A DNA stretch of 64,000 nucleotides from positions 65,818,983-65,882,982 of the forward strand of contig OX377201.1 in the NCBI GenBank assembly GCA_947396885.1. Direction: 5' to 3'. Made by a program: the position numbers and the translations under genes. Under the pieces are notes generated by a model. It was not told where the DNA came from and ran no database searches. It saw nothing but the letters and a program-made list of their open reading frames with translations. Within the stretch, counting starts at the first letter, position 1. Each line of letters begins with the position of its first letter. This DNA is from Heligmosomoides polygyrus polygyrus. Lineage: Eukaryota; Nematoda; Chromadorea; Rhabditida; Heligmosomidae. This document shows positions 44,960 to 56,814 of this stretch, piece by piece.

Positions 44960-45804
44960 CCATTAAGGTTAGAATATTACACCAAGAGTATCGCTGCGAA
45001 CAAAACTCGGCAGCAGTTTTATTTTCATTTTGTTCTCCGGTCTTTTGGGAGAGAGGATGAAGGCGATAGTGTACTGTGCTGTATTGTGTTCCAAAGTGGC
45101 ATAGCAATCCAGTCCAGCTTAGATTTATCACTGGAGCATATAATACAATACCCACCATAAGGATTGAAAAAAGGGCGCGGTAGGCGCGTTTTCCGCGTTC
45201 TTTCTGCTCTTTTGCTGTAGCCGTCTTGATACTCAATCTTTCTAGAAAACTGACATACCATCGTGATCTCCTCGAAGAGATCTACCCAGCGCCACAAAAA
45301 TATTTTTCGCTACTCCATTTTTGACTACCATTTTTTCGAAAGCGCCAGGGGATACTTATTAGCGAGGGACGTCTCCACTAATTGCGCCCAAAGGACACTT
45401 ATGCGCGCGGATTTGATGCCAGCGCGTTGATAGCAGGTCTTCCTTATGGAAAATTCTGTAGACCGAGAAGCTTAAAAGACCATAGTTATCTTATTCTACT
45501 TTATAATATTTTTATTTTTTATTTTATTTTGATTATTCTAGTAAGAACTAACAAATTCTTCCTTTATCTGCCGAGTACTGGTAAAAATTGACTTTATTTG
45601 GTCACATCACGGAAGAGGATGCATAATAGATGAAAATTTCTAATTGGGACGCGCCATGCATATTACTTCTGACAGATATCGTAGAGAAGATTTGAATTTG
45701 TTCTTGGTGCACACAATGAATAGCGGCATGGATAAGTGTTTTGTCCTTGCTAGACACGGCTAGGATACCGATTAACTGACTCTGGAAAATTGAAGGTTTG
45801 GTTG

Positions 45805-45905
45805 GTCTGCTCGGCGGCCAGTCCGAGAACCTCGACTCTCCAGCATGTGACAGCCAGCGTGTCCTCCAATTGCGCTACCGCTCGCACAGGGAACAGCTAA
45901 TTTTG
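45805..45905 (-). repeat. tRNA-like repeat head in the left arm
   Basis: On the minus strand GCGAGCGGTAGCGCAATTGG has A-box character and GTCGAGGTTCTCGGAC a weak B box. The mirror copy is at 50690-50790. Not a functional tRNA: no stems fold. Confidence 0.5.
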
Positions 45906-46430
45906 TATGACTGAAAATTTCTTTGCAGCTCTATCGTCTTAGAAAAGGTATCTTATCTATAGAGATGTCCAGGTTTCGCATCCTCATCCTCCATTTTGAC
46001 CAGCAATGAGCTATTCCTTTCTAACAGGTACTGTAACCTTCTTAAAAACGAAGTTACAAGGTTGAAACTTCTTCTGAACTCTAATGCATATGGGAGAAGT
46101 GCAGGTGTGTCATCCTCAACTTGCAAAAAAAAAACGAAAAATTTTAGCCATGCACTTCACTCCAAGAAATGGATTTCCCCCTCTTTTCTCGATTCCGTAA
46201 CTTTTTAAACAAGTAGGCTAGAGTGTTGAGATTTTTTCTTGGCAAAACAAGGTTCAGTGGCTCCGACACAAGAACTCAGAAAAAATGTACATCTTCCTGA
46301 TCTCGTTTTGTTATCAAGATTTAAGACTCCACGCCAGTCAGTCTCTCAAATGCTTAGGACAGCACATCTCACCATTGGAAGCGCTTCCCAACATATAGTT
46401 TTATAGATTTTGAAGAGATCCGACATTTTG

Positions 46431-46863
46431 ACGTACGGTACGGTGCTGAGTGCTGGCCCGTGACGAAGGGAATTGAAAGCCGCCTCAGTGTAATGGAGAC
46501 GAAAATGCTAAGGTGGACGGCTGGAGTAACGCGACTGGACCGCGTTCGCAATGAAACCATGCGACAAAGGTTCGGTGTCGCCTCGATAGCTGACAAGTTG
46601 CGCGAAGCACGTCTACGATGGTATGGTCACGTCCTTCGCGCTAACGACGACGCCGTGTGTAAGATTGGCCTTAATCTTGAAGTCCCTGGAAAACGGCCCA
46701 GAGGACGCCCGAAACAACGTTGGCTAGATACGCTGCATATGGACTTGAAGTTAGCTGGTGTCCATCCCACCAAGCGTTTGATCGGGAGAAGTGGCGTCAC
46801 CAGACCACAAGAGCGGACCCCGCCACCAAGCGGGACAAACGCTATTGAAAATGATGATGATGA
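46431..46863 (+). mobile_element. 5'-truncated RTE LINE with 20-base target duplication
   Basis: TGAAGAGATCCGACATTTTG lies at 46411-46430 and again at 46864-46883. In between is the last part of an RTE polymerase ORF: ETKMLRWTAGVTRLDRV, REARLRWYGHVLR, GKRPRGRPKQRWLDTLH, ending in a GATGATGATGAT tail. The reading frame is open across the insert and beyond, but only the C-terminal tail of the protein is present. Confidence 0.9.
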
Positions 46864-47204
46864 TGAAGAGATCCGACATTTTGTGCCTTTTCTGCCGAGG
46901 TCGAGTTCTGGGCAGCGTTCGGCTCGACCTGGGCTCCGCGTGCATCGCCCGCGCCCGATCAAGGCCGTCTCGCACCTGGGTGCGAGACCCAGCGGTACTG
47001 TTCCAATTAAAAGGAACTGCACAGTGCCGTTCGATGCACGGTACTATCGATTCGGCTCGGTCTTCACGTTCATTTATTCCATTGCAATAATTTAAATATT
47101 GCTTTGATGTGATTTGATTTTTACGCTCTACGTGCTGTGACAAGATTGTTGCGTAATCGAATGTACCATTATTTATTTATTTATTTATTACTAACTAGGT
47201 TCCA

Positions 47205-47490
47205 AGTTCGGATTTCTTGCTCAGGCCAACCAAAAATCAATCCCTCCGGGGTCCATGAATTGATACCAGACTTGTCTGGGAAGGATAAAGTGCTGACTGA
47301 CTTGTTCATCGGCTGGCCACCGCAAGCTTTTCTCTTTCTTCTTCGGCTGGCCAAGCAAGCTTTTCTCTTTTTTCTTCGGCTGGCCACCGCATTGTATGAC
47401 CAAAATCGCACTCAAATCGCCTCCGTGACACCCCGTTGAAGTTTACAAAGCACGGCGCATCCCAGAAGGAATTGAGAAGTGCCGTTCTTT
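47205..47490 (+). mobile_element. Degenerate SINE in the left arm with internal duplication
   Basis: Matches the SINE body from the B box (AAGTTCGGATTTCTTGC) onward, with ACCAGACTTGTCTGGGAAGG and CATCCCAGAAGGAATTGAG. An AAGCTTTTCTCTTTCTTCTTCGGCTGGCCA unit is tandemly duplicated at about 47325-47390. Confidence 0.7.
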
Positions 47491-47638
47491 ATCTTTCATC
47501 CTTTATGTTTATCAGTCAAACGAATAGGGTCGTATGGACTACTGAGCAACTTTGGCACGGGACCGAGGTGTCAAATTGGATGCTTGTGACCTTTACTAGC
47601 ATTGATATCTTTCAGTTCCTAAACACAAATTCCAATCC

Positions 47639-48940
47639 TGAGTAGGCAAAAATTTCTAATCTATTCTAATTTCAAACGGTTCTTTCATATATGCATTGTG
47701 CACGGCGCACTCTCTCTTCGCGCTTCATAAAACCTCTTCATTTGTATAACCTGCTCTCAGTGTGTGCACTAAAGCACCTAATGAGTGTAAGATTTGCCGT
47801 TTAGCACGACATTTGAACCACCTCCGCTCACTCGATTGGTAGGTTCCATCCTACATACATTGTGCACGGCGCACTCCAAAGGCTCTTCGGACTGACTGGA
47901 GCAAATCCTAAGTAGGACGGCCGTAATTTTCTTATAAAATTCTCTAAAGGTGCAAGATAGCCTTGAAGGCTTTACAGGCTTTTCCATTAAGCGAAGATAG
48001 AAACCAAGTGGACATGTTTCCGCCCATTCGATTGATAGGTTCGATCGTTTATGCATTGTGCACGGCGCACTCTCGGAGCATTCCAGGAATAACAGAGCAC
48101 TGGCAACGTATGCCATGCCTGAGATACTCCAAAAACATGCTTATGTGGATCTCGTGGAGACAAGTCGAACGTGCTTACGGTTTCTCAAACAGCTTAAAAT
48201 AAAAGGAGTTATGAGCATGCGACCGTTTGCGACGGATTTTTCCATAGCAAACCGCCTTTCTGACAGCACGACGCGGGTGATATTGTACTGGTTGGGATTT
48301 CCCGCTAAGCCAACTAAGCCCTTCATCCCTTCGAGCTCGGTGGGTTTTTAATTTTTTTCTGGAAAGGAAAAGCACCGACTAGTCCATCGCTTCGCTAAGA
48401 AAGTCATTGTAAAGGCGAAATACGTATTCACATCGCTTCTACGGCATTCCGTGGAATAGAATGCGTGGCGCATCCTAACAGGAATTGGGTAAAAAAGGGA
48501 TTATCCTTTACCCTTTATCTTTATTGGCTGATGGATGGATGTTACCTATTTGTTACAGAGCCTATCTACCGGCTAACATATTCGCACGATTTCCCGCTTC
48601 AACAGTCATTTCTTAAGATGAGGAAATCTACAGTATCGAATGAGTTGTCATGTGGTTCTTGAACCGCATTAGCTCGGCGAAATCAGATAGATGGATAATC
48701 AGACAGTGGGACAATTCTAGGTGGGATTTACCGCATTACCAACTAAGCCTTTCATCCCTTCGGAGTCGAAGGATATTGCTTAGGCCAAATGTCAAATTGC
48801 ATCTACGATATCCCGTAGAATTGGATTGCTTGGCGCACCCTTTATGGATTTGATTAACACCGTCTTTTTTTTTTTTTGCCCGTTATCCTTGCATTTGTGT
48901 TTGTGAGGCAGCTCTGGTTATGTTGTAATGTGCTTTAGAG
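47639..48940 (+). repeat. Spacer of the inverted duplication: dispersed repeats and SINE pieces
   Basis: Three copies of an ATTGTGCACGGCGCACTC block (about 47693, 47857, 48053), of the same family as 3762-4110, then degenerate SINE copies at about 48280-48530 and 48720-48880 (CCAACTAAGCCCTTCATCCCTTCG, GTGGCGCATCC). No gene seen. The spacer is not itself palindromic. Confidence 0.65.
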
Positions 48941-51441
48941 GGATTGGGATTTGTGTTTAGGAACTGAAAGATATCAATGCTAGTAAAAGTCACAAGCATC
49001 CAATTTGACACCTCGGTCCCGTGCCAAAGTGGCTCAGTAGTCCATACGACCCTATTCGTTTGACTGATAAACATAAAGAATAAAAGATAAAGAACGGCAC
49101 TTCTCAATTCCTTCTGGGATGCGCCGTGCTTTGTAAACTTCAACGGGGTGTCACGGAGGCGATTTGAGTGCGATTTTGGTCATACAATGCGGTGGCCAGC
49201 CGAAGAAAAAAGAGAAAAGCTTGCTTGACCAGCCGAAGAAGAAAGAGAAAAGCTTGCGGTGGCCAGCCGATGAACAAGTCAGTCAGCACTTTATCCTTCC
49301 CAGACAAGTCTGGTATCAATTCATGGACCCCGGAGGGATTGATTTTTGGTTGGCCTGAGCAAGAAATCCGAACTTGGAACCTAGTTAGTAATAAATAAAT
49401 AAATAAATAATGGTACATTCGATTACGCAACATTCTTGTCACAGCACGTAGAGCGTAAAAATCAAATCACATCAAAGCAATATTTAAATTATTGCAATGG
49501 AATAAATGAACGTGAAGACCGAGCCGAATCGATAGTACCGTGCATCGAACGGCACTGTGCCGTTCCTTTTAATTGGAACAGTACCGCTGGGTCTCGCACC
49601 CAGGTGCGAGACGGCCTTGATCGGGCGCGGGCGATGCACGCGGAGCCCAGGTCGAGCCGAACGCTGCCCAGAACTCGACCTCGGCAGAAAAGGCACAAAA
49701 TGTCGGATCTCTTCATCATCATCATCATCATTTTCAATAGCGTTTGTCCCGCTTGGTGGCGGGGTCCGCTCTTCTGGTCTGGTGACGCCACTTCTCCCGA
49801 TCAAACGCTTGGTGGGATGGACACCAGCTAACTTCAAGTCCATATGCAGCGTATCTAGCCAACGTTGTTTCGGGCGTCCTCTGGGCCGTTTTCCAGGGAC
49901 TTCAAGATTAAGGCCAATCTTACACACGGCGTCGTCGTTAGCGCGAAGGACGTGACCATACCATCGTAGACGTGCTTCGCGCAACTTGTCAGCTATCGAG
50001 GCGACACCGAACCTTTGTCGCATGGTTTCATTGCGAACGCGGTCCAGTCGCGTTACTCCAGCCGTCCACCTTAGCATTTTTGTCTCCATTACACTGAGGC
50101 GGCTTTCAATTCCCTTCGTCACGGGCCAGCACTCAGCACCGTACCGTACGTCAAAATGTCGGATCTCTTCAAAATCTATAAAACTATATGTTGGGAAGCG
50201 CTTCCAATGGTGAGATGTGCTGTCCTAAGCATTTGAGAGACTGACTGGCGTGGAGTCTTAAATCTTGATAACAAAACGAGATCAGGAAGATGTACATTTT
50301 TTCTGAGTTCTTGTGTCGGAGCCACTGAACCTTGTTTTGCCAAGAAAAAATCTCAACACTCTAGCCTACTTGTTTAAAAAGTTACGGAATCGAGAGAAGA
50401 GGGGGAAATCCATTTCTTGGAGTGAAGTGCATGGCTAAAATTTTTCGTTTTTTTTTTTGCAAGTTGAGGATGACACACCTGCACTTCTCCCATATGCATT
50501 AGAGTTCAGAAGAAGTTTCAACCTTGTAACTTCGTTTTTAAGAAGGTTACAGTACCTGTTAGAAAGGAAAAGCTCATTGCTGGTCAAAATGGAGGATGAG
50601 GATGCGAAACCTGGACATCTCTATAGATAAGATACCTTTTCTAAGACGATAGAGCTGCAAAGAAATTTTCAGTCATACAAAATTAGCTGTTCCCTGTGCG
50701 AGCGGTAGCGCAATTGGAGGACACGCTGGCTGTCACATGCTGGAGAGTCGAGGTTCTCGGACTGGCCGCCGTGCAGACCAACCAAACCTTCAATTTTCCA
50801 GAGTCAGTTAATCGGTATCCTAGCCGTGTCTAGCAAGGACAAAACACTTATCCATGCCGCTATTCATTGTGTGCACCAAGAACAAATTCAAATCTTCTCT
50901 ACGATATCTGTCAGAAGTAATATGCATGGCGCGTCCCAATTAGAAATTTTCATCTATTATGCATCCTCTTCCGTGATGTGACCAAATAAAGTCAATTTTT
51001 ACCAGTACTCGGCAGATAAAGGAAGAATTTGTTAGTTCTTACTAGAATAATCAAAAATAAAATAAAAAATAAAAATATTATAAAGTAGAATAAGATAACT
51101 ATGGTCTTTTAAGCTTCTCGGTCTACAGAATTTTCCATAAGGAAGACCTGCTATCAACGCGCTGGCATCAAATCCGCGCGCATAAGTGTCCTTTGGGCGC
51201 AATTAGTGGAGACGTCCCTCGCTAATAAGTATCCCCTGGCGCTTTCGAAAAAATGGTAGTCAAAAATGGAGAAGCGAAAAATATTTTTGTGGCGCTGGGT
51301 AGATCTCTTCGAGGAGATCACGATGGTATGCCAGTTTTCTAGAAAGATTGAGTATCAAGACGGCTACAGCAAAAGAGCAGAAAGAACGCGGAAAACGCGC
51401 CTACCGCGCCCTTTTTCCAATTCTTATGGTGGGTATTGTAT
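48941..51441 (-). repeat. Right arm (2.5 kb) of the large inverted duplication
   Basis: Mirror of 45143-47638. It contains the same SINE (about 49090-49375), the same LINE (49716-50151) with the duplicated 20-mer at 49696-49715 and 50152-50171, and the tRNA-like unit at 50690-50790. Since both arms share the LINE and its target duplication, the arm duplication happened after the LINE insertion. Confidence 0.9.
49716..50151 (-). mobile_element. Mirror copy of the truncated RTE LINE
   Basis: Same fragment as 46431-46863 in reverse, with one additional GAT repeat unit in its tail. Confidence 0.9.
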
Positions 51442-51884
51442 CTCCGTAAAATCTCTTTCAAGGAGATTGACTACAGTTTGCCATACAATGAAGTACGGTG
51501 GCCAGACGATAAACAAGTCGCCGCTTTCTCTTTCACAGACAAGTCTGGCATCGATTCACTTTGTTATGCTTACGAATGTCAGAGAATTAAATAATATATG
51601 TCTTCACAATGCTAACGAATGAAGTATGGATATACAATAATACAGTAATACGATATATAATAAAAGTAAAGAATACAATAATACTTGTTATACTACTACT
51701 GAGAATAATAACACTATAAGCAAATACAAATATTACTCAGCGGAAGATGTAACGTTTTTCTCTAAATATTTACATGAAATAGTTTCACAATTTTTGAAAG
51801 CATAATTTATAAATAAATTGAAGAGGTTTTCAAGGAAGTATCGTAGTCCAGTACTTGCTGATCTTACGCAATCATCTTCTTCTT
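51442..51884. other. No gene recognised, SINE remnant at 51480-51560
   Basis: GGTGGCCAGACGATAAACAAG and ACAGACAAGTCTGGCAT resemble the reverse of the SINE body. The rest is AT-rich. Confidence 0.4.
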
Positions 51885-54389
51885 CTACAGCGTTTGTCCC
51901 GCTTCGTAGCGGGGTCCGCTATTCTGGTGATATGACGCCACCTTTCCAGCGCTAGATCATGGTGGGCACCTCTTTAATTTAGGTCTACATGTAACGTATC
52001 AGACCAGCGCTGCTTCGGGCGCCGTCTAGGCCGCTTTCCTATTACCTCGAAGTTAAGGCCTATCTCGTGGACGCTGCTTTCTTTTCCACGCAGAACGTGG
52101 CCGTACCATCGCAAGCGAGCTTCGCGCATCCTGTCCGCTATCGGCGCGACACCGAACTTCTGCCGAATGGCATCGTTTCGGATGCGGTCCATGCGGGTGA
52201 CTCCAGCCGTCCAGCGCAGCATCTTCGCCTCCATGACGCTGATGCGCGTTTCAACTTCCTTGGTCGCAGGCCAACACTCAGCGCTGTACATTGCTGCTGG
52301 CCGGATGATTGCTCTGTAGATCCTCGACTTGAAGCGCTCTTGTCGTAGAGCACCCTAACCAACGAGCGCCACTTGCACCAAGCTGCACTCACGCGTGAAT
52401 TCACTTCAACCATCAGTTTGCTGTCAGGCTCGACTGCTGATCCCAGGTACTTAAAGACTGCAGTGCATGGAAGCTTGATGCCGTTAACCTTGATGGAGAT
52501 GGACTCAGTAACGTCTGTCGTTAGATACTCGGTGTTCTTCACGTTCAATTTGAGTCCAAACCGCTCCGAGCGATCACACCAAGCTTGCAGCTCTCGCTCG
52601 AGTTCATCGGACGGTAACTGGAACAGTCTGCAGGACTGCCCTTCTTCTTCCAAATCGGGATTGTCGTACTTTGCCGCCAACACTTTCCTCTCCGCCACAA
52701 CCTGATTAAAGATTAAAGAACTTCGCCAACCACTTAGCAGGATACCAGAGCTTCGACTTCCAAACATCGGCTGCCAGATCATCCGGTCCTGTTGCCTTGC
52801 ATGGCTTTATCTTCTTCACAGCCGCTTCTGTTTCCTCCACGGTAATTTTGTGAACGGTACCGTGAACAGAACCCACAGAAGGGATGGCCGGGTGAGGAAA
52901 TTCCATAGTGGAAATTTCCTCAAAGTAATCACGACATCGCTTCAGCGCCCTTTTGCGGTCTGTCAGAAGATGGCCGCTCTCATCATTGATGCCAAAGAAT
53001 TTTTCAGTGTCCTCGGTCTGCCGATGGCGATTCTTGGCAAGTCGGTACAGATACCGCTCACCATCGCGCGACTCGAGCTTCTCGTTGACATCTCCTTAAT
53101 GAGCGGCTTTTGCAACATCCACGACCTTCTTTGCAGCTTTCTTCGCTTCTTGATATTTCCGCCAGTTATCGGTTGTTCTTTCGCCGAGATTCACGTGATA
53201 AAGCGAATTCTTCTGTCGATCTTTTGCTTTCACGTCGTTTGTCCACATCCATGTCTGCTTGTCGACCTTCAGTCGCCCAGGCTTCGTAATGCCGAGTTCC
53301 GACTGTGTAGCTTGACGGATCGCGTTGGTGCCTTCTTCCAAGTTTCGCCGACAGTCGTGAGTGTCGGTTACCGAACGCGAGAAATCACAGCTGCTTCCTT
53401 CTCTCTCATTCGCCACCACTTGATTCTTGGTGCACCGCATCGCTCGACCTGCTTTAGCCTCGGAGGGGCGATCTTCAAAGTGTAAATCAGCGATCGGTGC
53501 AGTGGGGCGACCGTCTCATACGGCACGATCTTCGTGTCTGTGACAAGACTCCGGTCGCGATCTCTCACAAGGACAAAGTATATCTGAGTCTAGGTACCCC
53601 GAGTGATAAGGTGTGAGTCGCGTTTTCGGAAGACGGTATTCACAATTGTGAGGCTATGCGATTCCGCATACACAAGAATACGCTCACGATCGGCGTTACG
53701 AGACCCGCATTCAAAACCACCATAACAGCCGCACCCGTCTTTCATAGCACCTACGTGCCCATTATGGTCATTAGCGACTATGATGACTTTCGTCGGTACC
53801 TTTGCTGTCTTCTCATCAGGTTCCAGAACTCATCATTGGCTTGATAGGAGCAGTCAGTCTGCAGAGCATACGCAGAGAAGAAGTGATAGAGTCGCTCCTT
53901 AGCGGCGACAACGATCTTCATCAATCGATCGTCAAAGCGTTCGACGCTTACAATCGAGTCACGAAATCGTTCGGAGACGATGACCCCAACTCCACTGGTG
54001 GTCGTGGGACTTCCACATAGAACGGCCTTGAAGCCACGTCCTATGTCCCTTGACTTGCTGCAGGACCACTTCGTCTCCTGCACCGCACAGAAATCACTCT
54101 TCTTCGCTTCAGTGCTTCTACCAACTCGCACTAGCGGCCCGTGAATGTACCCACCAGGGTTGAGCGGATAATAAAATTTTGAAACCCGGATAACGGATAA
54201 CGGATAATTTTGCCCAAAAATAGCCGGATAACGGAAAAACGAATAACGAACAAACAACAAAAGTTAAAACTACTTTTAAACTATTCTTCCTCCAATGGTA
54301 GGTCGGTACTTGTAGCACAATCCATGTCACATGTCAAACAAGCCACTTATGACATTCTTATTGGTGTTTCTTCTTCAAGACACGTGGTA

Positions 54390-54665
54390 GGCAGTCGAAA
54401 GTGCCGCCTGTCGCATGCTCTCAGACCCAATGTTCCTGGTTCGGATTTCCCCTCTAGGTCAACCAAGCCTTCCATCCTTTCGGGCTCGATGTATTGGTAC
54501 CAAGCTTGTCCGGGCAGAATAATGCACTAAATTGTCCATCGCCTGACCACCGCAAGTCGTTGTGTTGGCCAAATAATCATTCAAAGCACCTCCAGCATAT
54601 CACCTAAGAGTAGAATGCGTGTCGCATCTGGCACTACCGTCGTCTTGTATCCTTTATTCATGTCT
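54390..54665 (+). mobile_element. Degraded SINE inside the hAT element
   Basis: CCTGGTTCGGATTTCC (B box), then GGTCAACCAAGCCTTCCATCC and GTCTTGTATCCTTTATTC at the 3' end match the SINE at 60840-61123 with many changes. Confidence 0.65.
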
Positions 54666-55622
54666 TTCAGCTGCAACGAAGTTACTATGGATAGATCTCA
54701 CAGGAATTTCTGGGCTTGGGTGGGGCAGTCGTTAAAAAGAGTCGCTTTTTGTTTACTCTTCAATTAAATTTAACACAATTTCTTGCCCAGATCGAAAAAA
54801 ACTCTCTCTTGTTTTGAAAAGTGTAACTTGTAAATTGCTGCTAGTGCCATAGTTTCAAAGATCACTAAAAAGTCGTATAGATGCGGAGTATCTGGCACAT
54901 CCTTTAAACGAAGTAAATCCTGTGGACGATTGTCCTTTTCTCCACTGATCGACTGTTTTTTTTCCAGGTCGCACATTAAGTAATAAACTGGTTATCCAGC
55001 TTCTGGTCACGACCCGAAATCCATTCATTTCGCATATTTATCTGCGATGATCCACAAAGCACGGAACGACAAGCCGGAACATAACTCGGCACAAGAGAAA
55101 ACATTTCGACAACACATAACGGGAGATCACTGGGCACCGGAGCGGGGACGAATGCCGGCGTGGTCGGTGGAAGGAGCCGAAGGACCGCGTTGAAGGGACT
55201 GGCCGGGTCCCTGGGTGCAGCCGCGCGTCCCTCAACCGTCCGGGTGGCCGTCCCCGAGAGTCCTTTGTCCTCGCTTATATATATCCGTCCTCCTCAAGTC
55301 CGTGCCTGAAACAAGGAAGGACAAGGGGCCGCGACGTTTCGAAAGAGATGGCCAGCAAGGAGAGAGGCAACACGGGGGTAAAATGTCAAAACGGGACTCA
55401 CCACACCGATTCCTCCTTCGTCCCTTACAATTATGATAGAAGTAATTTTGGTGAAAATCCACAAATAGAAATGAGCACGGCTGTGTCCAGCATTCCAAAA
55501 CGCTATGAGCGATTAGATAGTTTAGTCTAATTATAGCATTGAGAACTCTGACAAGGCACCGACCTGGCATTGCAAGCGTATCTCGACTGCCCTTGGAAAA
55601 AAAACACAAGACGATTTTTTAA

Positions 55623-55896
55623 CACATTCGCGACGATGTCTACTCATTTGAGTGGACGGCGGAGTTTTAGGAAGAACTTTCTTTATTGATGTTTTTGTTC
55701 GATTTTCTTTTCAAATTCCCAAATTGTAGTAAGAAATCAACGTTGGATTTGCGTAAATGGAAATACGATTGGTTTCGTCGTAACTAAAAGAAAGAACGTC
55801 ACAGAGACATAATAAACGCACATACGCGAGCTAAAATGGCAGCACGTCGTCGTCGTCGCGCGCATTGGGAGCGAAAACGCTCTCGTCGTGAATGTG
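55623..55896. mobile_element. piggyBac MITE, 274 bp
   Basis: TTAA on both sides (55619-55622, 55897-55900), ends CACATTCGCGACGATG and CGTCGTGAATGTG. Shared inner motifs (CTCATTTGAGTGGAC, AACTTTCTTTATTGATGTTTTTG) tie it to the larger element at 7481-8133, in the opposite orientation. Confidence 0.9.
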
Positions 55897-56390
55897 TTAA
55901 AATTGTCCTTGTATTCAACTAAGTAATCACAAGTTTGCCACATTTTGTTGTTCGTTATCCGGCGAAAAACCCCGGATAACGAACAACAAAACGGATAGGC
56001 CAAAACCCACCGGAAACTGGGTTACGGATAACGGATAACGGTTAATCCGCTCATCCCTGGTACCCACATTCAGCGTTGCGACTCGGGTCCTGCTTACGTT
56101 ACGGGACTTTCGGACTAGCTCAGTTGCCCCCCGATACCGTACTCGCATCCGGGACCCTCGCATACTTTCCACACTGGCCGGGCTTTGCGAGTGCGCGTCG
56201 GCTCCGTCGGACGCCGTAGCACTATCTCGATGAAAGGTCATACACCATGTAATGTGACATGGATCTTCGTAGGCCGGCTTGTCACAAGGGCCTGTCGCCA
56301 TCAATCGAATGTCCGTGTTCGGCTTAGCTCACAGAGCGGGCAGCTTCCAGTGGCACCACGTGGAGGGACGAACATCTCCACCGATCTTAC

Positions 56391-56814
56391 GCTATTAATA
56401 TTTGAATATAAATTCTGCTGCACAATGTTAGTAACACAGAATCTTTGCGTCAATAGACATGTACATCCATTTAGGAAGGTGGTCGGTATTCCTATAATTC
56501 ATAATAAAAATACATACATACAAGAATTATATAGTGAAACATACGAAAATGCTCTTCAATCTGAGATAGCACATGAGGCAGTTTTTGATAATAATTATCT
56601 CGATCTTAATAAAAATGTTGACAATTAGCTACATAATAACGTCGTTACATAATAAAATCGGTAGTTATAAATATTATGTTGTTAGAATCCCCATTTCGAT
56701 TCAAATTTATCTGTAGATGTTAGCAATCAATCATATTTACAGAAGCGTTAGGGTTAATTAGTTGTTGTGCAGTTCTTAACGATTTTGTCGCAAGCCTAAT
56801 CACATTATGCTTAG
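56391..56814. other. No gene recognised
   Basis: AT-rich sequence right of the LINE 5' end. Nothing supported. Confidence 0.35.

Larger units (their letters stand above)
45143..47638 (+). repeat. Left arm (2.5 kb) of a large inverted duplication
   Basis: Reverse complement of 48941-51441, almost base for base. Differences seen by eye are few: one extra GAT unit, a handful of substitutions (for example near 47020), a short change near 45165. The arm carries a tRNA-like unit, an AT-rich stretch, a 5'-truncated LINE with its target duplication, and a truncated SINE. Confidence 0.9.
54155..56059. mobile_element. hAT element, 1.9 kb, inserted into the RTE LINE
   Basis: Exact 8-base duplication GTACCCAC (54147-54154, 56060-56067). 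Ends CAGGGTTGAGCGGATAA and, from the right, CAGGGATGAGCGGATTAACC, classic hAT termini. GGATAACGGATAAC repeats lie near both ends. No transposase. It carries a degraded SINE (54390-54665) and a piggyBac MITE (55623-55896). Confidence 0.9.
51885..56390 (-). mobile_element. RTE-type LINE, interrupted by a hAT element and internally deleted
   Basis: From right to left on the minus strand: an N-terminal part with SRTRVATLNVGT (56.08 kb), then after the hAT (54155-56059) the endonuclease with KKSDFCAVQETKWSCSKSRD and VGVIVSERFRDSIVSVERFD, a linker with GAPRIKWWRM and QTWMWTNDVKAK, the polymerase entry with KITVEETEAAVKKIKP and GPDDLAADVWKS (52.8 kb), then a jump to the region after the YADD box (LQAWCDRSERFGLKLN) and the C-terminal tail GVTRMDRIRNDAIRQKFGV to 51.98 kb. 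So the catalytic core of the reverse transcriptase is deleted and several frameshifts exist. The 3' end is a run of TTC (GAA on the coding strand) at about 51890-51900. Confidence 0.85.

Noticed and set aside
46460..47095. A 211-codon ORF present twice in mirror image (also 50122-49484)
   Set aside because: It is the C-terminal tail of an RTE LINE read through its GAT tail into target DNA, not a separate gene.
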